From positions 1,240,001-1,304,000 of the forward strand of contig NZ_CP080388.1 of the NCBI RefSeq assembly GCF_030036535.1: a stretch of DNA of 64,000 bases, given 5' to 3'. The DNA is from Agrobacterium cucumeris (lineage in GTDB: Bacteria > Pseudomonadota > Alphaproteobacteria > Rhizobiales > Rhizobiaceae). Below the pieces are notes generated by a model. It saw only the letters and a program-made list of their open reading frames with translations. It was not told the origin of the DNA and did not search any database. Of the stretch, positions 1-9,218 are shown one piece after another. The position numbers and the translations under genes were made by a program. The stretch's first letter is position 1. The number at the start of each line of letters is the position of its first letter.

Positions 1-1899
<1,899 letters not shown>

Positions 1900-2151
1900 C
1901 GTTCCCATTGTTCATGCTCATCGAACGCAGTTCGATGATCTGTTCTGTCCTGACGCCCGAAGGGCTCCGGACGGGCCGCGCCACAGGGCGCGACGACCTC
2001 TGGTCTGTATGGCTTCCATGCTCGACTTCGAGCAAAGGTGGAATACGGATCGGTCACGGAAAGACGTGTTAAATTAAATAGAGCTTTGAGCTCTCCAGCT
2101 TCTCGAAACAGCAGTTTCCATGTGAAAACATGGAGCATGTTGCGTTTTGCC

Positions 2152-2270
2152 GACCTGGTGGTTATCGCGGGGCGGCTGCACCCGTTCCCATTCCGAACAC
2201 GGCCGTGAAACGCCCCAGCGCCAATGGTACTCCGTCTCAAGACGCGGGAGAGTAGGTCGCTGCCAGGTCT
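2152..2270 (+). rRNA. rrf: 5S ribosomal RNA
   Basis: The gene begins GACCTGGTGGTTATCGCGG and ends GTCGCTGCCAGGTCT, and these termini pair to form helix I. The conserved internal block CCCGTTCCCATTCCGAACACGG is present just after the start. At about 119 nt the length is normal. It lies about 250 bp after the 23S gene in the same rrn transcript. Confidence 0.97.
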
Positions 2271-2320
2271 GCAAAACGCAACATCTAATCTTCTCATTCA
2301 CATTCTTCGGCCCAGCCGAT

Positions 2321-2349
2321 AAAAAAAGGGCCGCTCAAGCGGCCTTTTG
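2321..2349 (+). terminator. rho-independent terminator after 5S rRNA
   Basis: A GGCCGC/GCGGCC stem with a TCAA loop is flanked by an A-tract upstream and TTTT downstream. This is a textbook intrinsic terminator about 50 bp after 5S, with some bidirectional character. A smaller GACGC/GCGTC hairpin follows at about 2373-2388. Confidence 0.75.
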
Positions 2350-2400
2350 TCGTTTAAGACCAGAATAAAAAAAGACGCCTCGTGCGTCCCTTAAAGGAGA

Positions 2401-2484
2401 CAAATCGCCTTCGGCAATTTGCTCCGGCACCAAGCATAACCGCCATGCGGTTACGCTCTCGCGACAAGTTCTGCGAACTTGCGC
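2401..2484. repeat. three tandem triloop hairpins between 5S rRNA and tRNA-fMet
   Basis: Three short palindromes occur in a row, each with a 3-nt loop. 2401-2421 has a 9-bp stem with one mismatch (loop TTC). 2437-2453 is a perfect 7-bp stem TAACCGC/GCGGTTA (loop CAT). 2465-2481 is a perfect 7-bp stem CAAGTTC/GAACTTG (loop TGC), extended by GCG/CGC around a one-base bulge. They end 7 bases before the tRNA and may guide processing or pausing; the function is unknown. Confidence 0.6.
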
Positions 2485-2490
2485 TGGTAA

Positions 2491-2567
<77 letters not shown>

Positions 2568-2599
2568 AATCCCCTACAAAGACTATCATACAATAAAAT

Positions 2600-2624
2600 G
2601 CCCTCCCGCCGCGGAGGGCTTTTG
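2600..2624 (+). terminator. intrinsic terminator after tRNA-fMet
   Basis: A GCCCTCC/GGAGGGC stem (7 bp, 6-nt loop) is followed by TTTT, 33 bp after the tRNA 3' end. It probably ends the rrn transcript. Confidence 0.8.
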
Positions 2625-3158
2625 CGTTCCAAGCACTCAAACCTATGCATCTTCTGAAAGGCGCCGCCATGACATGTGGTCGAGGCATATACAACGTGGC
2701 AGTATGCCAACGCCGCTTCTCGATAGGCCGGAAGCGTCAAGGCCAAATGCTGCCCTATATATGCGCAATTGGTCGCGTGCCACCGTAGATGCCCTTACGA
2801 GAGGAAATAGCTAGGATAGAGTATTGCTCAGTGGAAGCTTAGGGATAGTGAATAATTATATCCAATAAAAACTCGTCACGACTAATACGGCGATATAAAG
2901 TAATTTAATTTGTGTAATTATGGATTGTCTATAAATCTGAATAGATTGCCTCTACCATTGATAAGTACCTCTTATCGAACGTGACATGATTATATTGAGG
3001 GCATTGGGAATAAATAACTCTGTTTTCACAAATCCGATTGTATGGGTATCCACGTGAAGCCCGGCGGGGATGTTGCCAAAAGAGGTATTCAGATTTCTCA
3101 ACCGCGTGCCGTTGGGAATGCCAGGTTATCCTACCCACCCAATTCAAGGCAGATCTAG
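2625..3158. other. AT-rich spacer without a recognisable gene
   Basis: This 530-bp stretch separates the rrn terminator from the DUF1963 gene. About 2830-3060 is clearly more AT-rich than the surroundings and has no convincing reading frame, RNA or repeat. No second copy of the tRNA 3' end was noticed, so an integrase attachment site is not supported. Confidence 0.5.
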
Positions 3159-4598
3159 ATGTTCAACTCAATCGTTACCGTCGAACAAGCGGCAGATCTG
3201 CTGCGCCCTCACCGCACGAAAGCTATCCGACTTGAGCGCGTCTGGCCCCCGCATCAAAAGACAAGTCTCCTGTCGCAGATTGGGGGAAGCCCCAATTTCC
3301 CACCGGACTGGAGCTGGCCGAAGATCGACTTTCCAGACTCGACGTCAGCCTCGCTCGACTTCTTGGCTCAGATAAACCTCGAAGAACTTCCAGACATGGA
3401 AGACCGGGACCTCTTACCCAGGGAAGGCATGCTTTACTTCTTTGCGCTGTCCCTATCGCACGAGCCTCTGCAGACATTTGGCAGCGATGCGTGGCGCGTT
3501 CTCTACTATCCTCACGCTCCCGATGGTCTTCCGGTCAGGGATGCGCCTGATGATGCCGGATGGGCAAAGGATTACATGTATTATAGCCGCATGCCCGGTT
3601 GGGAATATCGTGAGCCTGGAGCAAGCCCGGCATCGCTCTTCCCGAAATGCCCGATCCGTTTTGCGATCGCTGAGCTCTGGGCAGAACCGGAATTTACAGG
3701 TCCTGACGATCCAGCGTTGGGGCCGTTCGCCGCGACTTTGCTCAGCCAACAGATGGTCTGGGAACCTGAACCTCTCGGACTTACTGATCGACTTATGAAT
3801 CTCGCCAGGCGGTTTGGGAGGCCGGGGAATTTAAAGGTGCCTGCCGCTTCTACGCGCAGGAATAGCGTCGATTTGCGTGAGATGAAAATGAAAATGCTCG
3901 TTCGGGACTGTCTAACGCTGGTCATGCGTGATGAGGATCGTGGAGGTTACGATCAGGATAAAGTCTTGGAGGACATCAGCCTCCCTTATCGTGCCGATGA
4001 CGCCATCCTGCTTTTGAATGCGGTCCGCAACGATTGGCTCGAGAACGTCATGCCCATCAAGACCGTGTTGAATAGCGAAGGTAAATATTCTGACGATCTG
4101 TTGCTGCGCTAGGAGGCCTGGAGAGCTCAAGCAGTTGATCTCACGCAGACACTTGTCGCAATCGGCAGGCAAACGAAATTGTCCGACGAGCAACGCGAGA
4201 GGGTCAACGATATGCTGAAGCAACATGGGCAACTCCGGAAGGAGGCGACCTCTTGCGGTCTCATCCCATATAACCATTTGGCTCTGCGAGCATCTCTTCA
4301 GCCGCTGATGACCGCCTTCCCTGATATCGCCAATGAGGAAACGGAGCTCCTTGCGAGCTACGATCCCGCGCGCGATCCGCTCCTGAATGGCCCGGCCGCT
4401 CATCTGATGCTAAGCAAAGTCGGCGGCATCCAGTCCGATTTGGACCCTGATGAGGTCTTGCTCCTTCAGCTGGCAAGCGACTGCGATGGACCGCGCTGGA
4501 AATGGTGGGACCTCGGCGTTCTGAGATTCTCAATTAAGAAGGATGCACTTGCGGCAATGCGCTTCGATCTGGCGCAAGCGGAAATAGAGGGTCACTGA
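3159..4598 (+). pseudogene. DUF1963-family protein interrupted by an in-frame amber codon
   Basis: This is one continuous reading frame of about 480 codons with a single internal TAG at 4110-4112 (context CTG CGC TAG GAG GCC). The frame before the stop gives 317 residues. The frame after it runs on without shift to the TGA at 4596-4598, giving a large acidic protein. The N-terminal half has the look of DUF1963 (YwqG-like), with motifs such as FLAQINL near residue 70 and GMLYFFAL near residue 90; the function of that family is not established. The start ATG has a weak AAGG upstream. Either the gene is freshly inactivated, or two shorter products are made, or there is an assembly error. The family call is moderate; the shared frame across the stop is directly visible. 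Confidence 0.65.
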
Positions 4599-4600
4599 AT

Positions 4601-5408
4601 GGCAACGTAAACTTAACGGGATGTGGAATCCGCTGTGCGATGAGGGGGCATGACAGATCGAGATCCTCTCTACCGTCGGTATCGCTATCCCGCTGAGGTC
4701 ATTGCTCACGCTGTGTGGCTGTATTTCCGTTTCCCTCTCAGTCTGCGAATGGTGGAGGACCTGCTGGCAGCGCGTGGGATCATCGTCTCACATCAAACGA
4801 TCCGGCTTTGGGCGGAGAAATTCGGGCGAACCTTCGCCAACGAGATCCGTCGAGGCTCGTCCGGTCGGCTTGGTGACAAATGGCATCTCGATGAGGCCGT
4901 CGTTTCGATCCGGGGCAAGAAGCACTGGCTGTGGCGCGCCGTTGATCAGGACGGTTTTGTCCTGGAGGTGCTCGTGCAAAATCGCCGCAACGCCAAGGCG
5001 GCCAAGCGCCTGATGCGTAAGCTGTTGAAGAGCCAGGGCCGAGCACCGAGAGTGATGATCACCGACAAGCTTCGCTCTTACGACGCAGCAAAGCGTGACA
5101 TCATGCCGGCTGTCGAGCACCGCTCGCATAAGGGCCTGAACAATCGGGCGGAGAACTCTCATCAGCCGATCCGACGGCGTGAGCGGATCATGAAACGCTT
5201 CAAGTCACAGCGACATCTACAACGTTTCGTATCGATCCACGACCCGATTGCCAACCTGTTCCACATCCCACAACACGACATCCCCTCCAGCCATCATCGC
5301 GAACTGCGTTTGGAGGCGTGGAACCTGTGGGCGAAAATTGCAAGAGCATGACCGACGAACTCCACCGGCGCCATGAATTGCCCTATTTGCCTTTGAGTTT
5401 ACGATGCC
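4601..5408. mobile_element. complete IS6-family insertion sequence, 808 bp
   Basis: The element is bounded by imperfect inverted repeats: left GGCAACGTAAACTTAACGGG, right (reverse complement) GGCATCGTAAACTCAAAGGC, 16 of 20 matching. It holds a single intact transposase. The 8-bp flanks differ (CACTGAAT left, CATTCCCG right), so there is no target duplication, unlike a simple IS6 insertion. The left end is 2 bp after the stop of the DUF1963 frame, and the right end is 9 bp before the fecE stop codon. This suggests an IS-mediated deletion joined the two. Confidence 0.9.
4650..5351 (+). CDS. IS6-family transposase
   Basis: This 233-residue DDE transposase is the normal size for the IS6/IS26 family, which transposes by cointegrate formation. 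It has an N-terminal helix-turn-helix region (about residues 12-60, ending HQTIRLWAEKFG). The catalytic Asp81 lies in WHLDE, Asp139 in ITDKL, and a downstream Glu in the RAENSHQP/RRRER block. No frameshift or stop is seen, so the element is probably active. It is the only gene of the element and fills most of it. It reads towards the 3' end of fecE. Confidence 0.93.
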   Translation: MTDRDPLYRRYRYPAEVIAHAVWLYFRFPLSLRMVEDLLAARGIIVSHQTIRLWAEKFGRTFANEIRRGSSGRLGDKWHLDEAVVSIRGKKHWLWRAVDQDGFVLEVLVQNRRNAKAAKRLMRKLLKSQGRAPRVMITDKLRSYDAAKRDIMPAVEHRSHKGLNNRAENSHQPIRRRERIMKRFKSQRHLQRFVSIHDPIANLFHIPQHDIPSSHHRELRLEAWNLWAKIARA

Positions 5409-5417
5409 CATTCCCGG

Positions 5418-6224
5418 TTAGCTATTCGATTTACTGCCGAGAGGCAGACACAGTGGCGTGCCATCGGCGGGATGCGGAATGACCATCGCCTCGACGCCGA
5501 AAATGGCGTTGATGAGGTGTGGGGTCAGCAGGGCGGAAGGGCTGCCTGTGGCGAGTATGCCGCCATCTGCAAGGGCAACCAGGTGGTCGGCATATTGCGC
5601 AGCGTGGTTGAGGTCATGCACAACCATGACGATCGTTCGGCCTTCGTCTGTGTTCAGCTTTCTCAGGAGGTCGAGAATTTCCAGCTGATGGGCGATGTCG
5701 AGATAGGTCGTCGGCTCATCGAGCAGGAGGAGCGGAGTCTCCTGCGCCAGCGCCATGGCAATCCAGGCGCGCTGCCTTTGACCACCCGACAGCCGATCGA
5801 GCTCGCGCTCGGCAAGCTCAAGAAGGCCGGTGGAGGCCAGTGCCTGTTCGACAATCTCTTCGTCGTGCCGGCTTGGGCGCGACAGGATGCCTTTATGCGG
5901 ATGGCGACCGAAACGGCAGAGTTGTCTGACGGTCAGCCCATCCGGAGATACCGGGCTCTGCGGCAACAGGGCAAGCGATTGTGCAACCGTTCTTGCGGCC
6001 ATCGTTCTGATTGGTTTGCCATCAAGATAGACCGTGCCGGAGGAGGGGTGAATGACACGCGCCAGCGTGCGCAGCAGTGTCGACTTGCCGCTGCCGTTTG
6101 CGCCGATCAGGGCTGTGATTTTCCCGTCCGGTATGGCGAGATCGACATCGTTCAATACAGGGGCGGCGGCATAGCCGACGGTGATTTTTTCGCAGTGAAG
6201 GCGTGTCGGGTGGGCATCAGCCAT
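5418..6224 (-). CDS. fecE: ferric-citrate-type ABC transporter ATP-binding protein FecE
   Basis: This 268-residue cytoplasmic ATPase energises siderophore import through the FecCD permeases. Walker A GANGSGKST is at residues 41-49, signature LSGGQ at 145-149 and Walker B LLLLDEP around 166-171, followed by the switch His in VVHDLNH. It is the last gene of a five-gene minus-strand operon in the fecABCDE order and overlaps fecD by 8 bp. Its stop codon lies 9 bp from the right end of the IS6 element, so any native terminator has been removed or displaced. Alternative name: FepC/FhuC-type; assignment to Fec rests on the FecA and FecB neighbours. Confidence 0.88.
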   Translation of the reverse strand: MADAHPTRLHCEKITVGYAAAPVLNDVDLAIPDGKITALIGANGSGKSTLLRTLARVIHPSSGTVYLDGKPIRTMAARTVAQSLALLPQSPVSPDGLTVRQLCRFGRHPHKGILSRPSRHDEEIVEQALASTGLLELAERELDRLSGGQRQRAWIAMALAQETPLLLLDEPTTYLDIAHQLEILDLLRKLNTDEGRTIVMVVHDLNHAAQYADHLVALADGGILATGSPSALLTPHLINAIFGVEAMVIPHPADGTPLCLPLGSKSNS

Positions 6225-7221
6225 GGCGACCTGTCTCCTTGATCAATAGAAAGACAAGATAGGGACCGCCGATCACAGCGGCGACGATGCCGGCGGGAAT
6301 TTCATTCGGCAGGGCGATCACCCGGCCGATCAGATCTGCCGAAGAAAGGGCAAGGGCGCCGACAAGGGCGCTTGCCGGCACAAGATGGCGTGCGCGGCTG
6401 CCGACGAGAATACGTGCGGCATGCGGTGCGATGAGCCCCAGAAACCCCATGCTTCCCACAGCTGCGACGCCACCGGCGCAGAGGAGAACGGATATGAGGA
6501 TCAGGCCGCCACGCAGGGCAGGTGGTGAAATTCCGATGCTGATCAGCGTATCGTCACCGAAGCCGCCGGCATCCAGCCGCAGCGCAGAATAGATAACGGC
6601 CGGCAGACAGGCGAGGAGCCAGAGCGAAAGGAAGAGCCCATCGCGTGCCGTGCTGCCATAGACGCTCCCAGCAAGCCAGACCATGGACTGGTCGGCGCGG
6701 GAAGGGTGGAGCACCATGATGTATTGCATCAGCGCCTGGGCAAGCATTCCGAGAGCGACGCCCGTCAGCGCGAGCGAGGCAACGCCACCAAAGCGCCGAC
6801 CGATGAAAAGGAGCGCGGCCGCGCCGAACAGGGCGCCGGCGATCACGCCGAGCGGTACCGACCAGCTCACCCAGGCCGGTGGTGTAGCGAGCCCGGCGAG
6901 AAAAGCCCCTAGCCCCGCCCATTTGGTGATGCCGACGACATCCGGGGAGGCGAGTGGATTGCGCAGCGCACCCTGCAGGAAAACGCCGGCAAGGCCGAAG
7001 GAGAGACCTGCCAGAAGGGAGACGGCGATCCGCGGCAGACGGTATTGCATCACGATGAAGGTGTTTTTACCGCCGCCGAGCGCATCGAGAACCTCGCGAA
7101 AACCGAGCGTGACGGCGCCAGCCATAATGCCCAGAAGAGCGATGGCCGCAAGCAGCAGAAAAAGGATGCCGCAGACGCCGATGGCACGCGCGTCTGCCTG
7201 TCGCTCCAGCGCGCGGCTCAT
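6217..7221 (-). CDS. fecD: FecCD-family iron-siderophore permease FecD
   Basis: This 334-residue inner-membrane permease of the FecCD/BtuC family has about nine to ten hydrophobic segments. It carries the family motifs RLPRIAVSLLAG near the N-terminus, NPLASPDVVGI around residues 90-100 and the GLIAPHAARILVG block near residues 265-275 that contacts the ATPase. It overlaps fecC by 4 bp and fecE by 8 bp, implying translational coupling. Together with FecC it should form the heterodimeric channel. No oddities seen. Confidence 0.88.
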   Translation of the reverse strand: MSRALERQADARAIGVCGILFLLLAAIALLGIMAGAVTLGFREVLDALGGGKNTFIVMQYRLPRIAVSLLAGLSFGLAGVFLQGALRNPLASPDVVGITKWAGLGAFLAGLATPPAWVSWSVPLGVIAGALFGAAALLFIGRRFGGVASLALTGVALGMLAQALMQYIMVLHPSRADQSMVWLAGSVYGSTARDGLFLSLWLLACLPAVIYSALRLDAGGFGDDTLISIGISPPALRGGLILISVLLCAGGVAAVGSMGFLGLIAPHAARILVGSRARHLVPASALVGALALSSADLIGRVIALPNEIPAGIVAAVIGGPYLVFLLIKETGRHG

Positions 7222-8222
7222 ACACTCCTCCGGCGGTTAAGCAGCAGAAGAAAGGCGGGAGCGCCGATCAGGGCTGTCACGATGCCAACGGGTAGTTCAG
7301 ACGGAAAGGTGGCGATACGGCCGAGAAGATCGGCGGTGTTGAGCAGGAGCGGGCCACAGAGCAGGGAGAGGGCAAGGACGGTTGCCTGGTCGCTGCCGAC
7401 GAGACGCCGGACGATATGCGGCACCAGAAGGCCGATGAAACCTATGGGGCCGCTGACGGCGACGGCCGAGCCAGCCAGGACGACGATGAGAACCGCAGCC
7501 AGTCCGCCGACGCGCCGCGCATTCTGCCCGAGTGACACGCCGGTGCTTTCATCGAGCGACAGAACGCCGAAATGCCGCCCGGCAACAAGCGCCAATCCGC
7601 CACCCACCAGCGAGAACGGGAGGATCGTCCAGACCTTGGACCACTGCGCGCCGTTGACCGAGCCGGCGAGCCAGTAGACGATGTCCTGCGCCGCATTGTT
7701 GGCGATCAGGATCGCCTGGACGAGGGCGGACAGCACGAGCTGGATCGAGATGCCGGCAAGGGCGAGTTTTATATCGTTCATCGCCCCGGATACCGAGAGC
7801 GCCCACATCGCAAAGCCCACGATGGCAGCGCCCACGAAGGCCGGCCAGACTGTGCCTGCTCCCCGAAGCGCCGGAAAGGCGATCAGGCAGACGACGATGG
7901 CAAGCGACGCGCCGGCATTGATGCCGAAGGTCTGCGGCGATGCCAGCGGGTTGCGTGTCAGGGTCTGGATCAGGACACCGGCTACTGCCAGATTGGCGCC
8001 GACCAGAACGGCAAGAAGGACGCGCGGCAGGCGGATGTCCCAGACAAGTGCGTTTTCTGGCGACCCGTCGGGAGCCACCAGAAGTCGCAGAGCCGTCATT
8101 GGCGACAATTGCGATACGCCGAAGGCAATCCCGGCGATCACGCTTGCGGCCAGAAGCACGATGAGAAAGGCTGCGACGAGAAGTGGCCGCCGTGTTTTGT
8201 TGTCCGGGCCTTTGGAGGCCAT
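7218..8222 (-). CDS. fecC: FecCD-family iron-siderophore permease FecC
   Basis: This 334-residue polytopic permease is paired with FecD. Motifs include RLPRVLLAVLVGANLAVAG, NPLASPQTFGINAGAS and GLLVPHIVRRLVG. The start at 8222 (sequence begins MASKGPDN) is preferred: the frame remains open upstream, but that extension would run into fecB and has no hydrophobic character. The chosen start leaves a 14-bp gap after the fecB stop. It belongs to the fecABCDE transcript. Confidence 0.88.
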   Translation of the reverse strand: MASKGPDNKTRRPLLVAAFLIVLLAASVIAGIAFGVSQLSPMTALRLLVAPDGSPENALVWDIRLPRVLLAVLVGANLAVAGVLIQTLTRNPLASPQTFGINAGASLAIVVCLIAFPALRGAGTVWPAFVGAAIVGFAMWALSVSGAMNDIKLALAGISIQLVLSALVQAILIANNAAQDIVYWLAGSVNGAQWSKVWTILPFSLVGGGLALVAGRHFGVLSLDESTGVSLGQNARRVGGLAAVLIVVLAGSAVAVSGPIGFIGLLVPHIVRRLVGSDQATVLALSLLCGPLLLNTADLLGRIATFPSELPVGIVTALIGAPAFLLLLNRRRSV

Positions 8223-8236
8223 CGCCGTCACGATCC

Positions 8237-9160
8237 CTATCCCGCCCTGTAGACCTTGGCCAGCAGCTCCCGGGCGATCATTTCGGCAGTTCGCAATCCG
8301 CGGAACCGGGCGAACTGGTTGCGATCGACCTCGAAGACCATGTTGCTTCGGATTGCCGCGATGTTGGCCCAGGCGGCATTGCCCTTCCATTGGTCAAGCG
8401 CGGTGCCGCCCGGGTCGGTAGCGACAAGCAGGATGTCGGGATTGACCGCGATCAGCCGCTCAAGGCTGGCCCCGCTCTCCACCGGATCGGAGGACCGGAG
8501 GGCGGGCACGAGGCCGAGAGCCTCAAAAACCGAGCCGGTGAAGGATGACGAGGTATGAAGGCTCATCGAATCCGGCGTCGCCACCGCAAGCAGAATGCGT
8601 CGCTGTTCACCGGGCGGGATGCGCGCGACCAGTGCGGCGATGGTCTCATCGTGCGCTGCAAGCACCTGCTGGCCCCTGTCGTGTTCGCCGAGGGCGTCGG
8701 CAATGGTGGCCACGCTCTCCTTGATGGTCCTGTAGTCACCTTCCCAGCTATTCAGAACGATGGTTGGCGCAATGGCACTCAGCTGGCCATATATGGCGGC
8801 GTGCCGTACCTCATCCGCGATGATCAGGTCCGGTGCAAGGGTGCTGACGAGTTCGAGATTGGGTTCAAGCCGAGTGCCGACCGAGGCGTAATCGATGCTC
8901 TTGCCCAGCAGCAGCTCGATGCGCTGGCGCTGGTTGTCGTCAGCTATGCCTGCGGGAACGACGCCAAGTGCATCGAGAGCCTGCACGAAGGAGAATTCCA
9001 GTGCCACGACGCGGCGTGGTCTGCCGACGATTTCCGTCGAGCCAAGCTGATGGGCGATGCTTCTTGGTGCCTCTTCGGCTATGCCGGTTCGTGAAAACAT
9101 GGCCGACGCGATCGTCGAAAGAAGCAGGATGCCTGTTGTTCTGCGAGTAAAGGTAATCAT
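8237..9160 (-). CDS. fecB: periplasmic ferric-dicitrate binding protein FecB
   Basis: This is a 307-residue type III (helical backbone) substrate-binding protein with an N-terminal signal sequence (TRRTTGILLLSTIASAMF, then FSRTGIA). Its resemblance to E. coli FecB is strong in VALEFSFVQALDALGVVPAGIADDN, in the SVGTR stretch, and in PDLIIAD and RHA. That points to Fe(III)-citrate rather than hydroxamates or enterobactin. The start at 9160 is chosen because it places the signal peptide at the N-terminus; upstream in-frame codons encode no signal. It is separated from fecA by 58 bp containing a perfect hairpin. Confidence 0.85.
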   Translation of the reverse strand: MITFTRRTTGILLLSTIASAMFSRTGIAEEAPRSIAHQLGSTEIVGRPRRVVALEFSFVQALDALGVVPAGIADDNQRQRIELLLGKSIDYASVGTRLEPNLELVSTLAPDLIIADEVRHAAIYGQLSAIAPTIVLNSWEGDYRTIKESVATIADALGEHDRGQQVLAAHDETIAALVARIPPGEQRRILLAVATPDSMSLHTSSSFTGSVFEALGLVPALRSSDPVESGASLERLIAVNPDILLVATDPGGTALDQWKGNAAWANIAAIRSNMVFEVDRNQFARFRGLRTAEMIARELLAKVYRAG

Positions 9161-9183
9161 CGATGGTTCCGGAGAGTGCGGCA

Positions 9184-9202
9184 GGCCGGTACTATACCGG
9201 CC
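9184..9202 (-). promoter_or_regulatory. intercistronic hairpin between fecA and fecB
   Basis: A perfect 8-bp stem GGCCGGTA/TACCGGCC with loop CTA (plus strand) sits in the fecA-fecB gap. No U-tract follows in the direction of transcription. It is more likely an mRNA 3'-end stabiliser or partial attenuator favouring fecA over fecBCDE than a full terminator. Confidence 0.55.
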
Positions 9203-9218
9203 CGCAAATTTTACGCGA

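Noticed and set aside
4110..4112. Amber codons at 4110 and in the TpsB relic as a sign of UAG suppression
   Set aside because: The TpsB gene also has a frameshift and lacks its barrel, so it is simply dead, and all nearby intact genes use ordinary stops. One further amber is not evidence for recoding.
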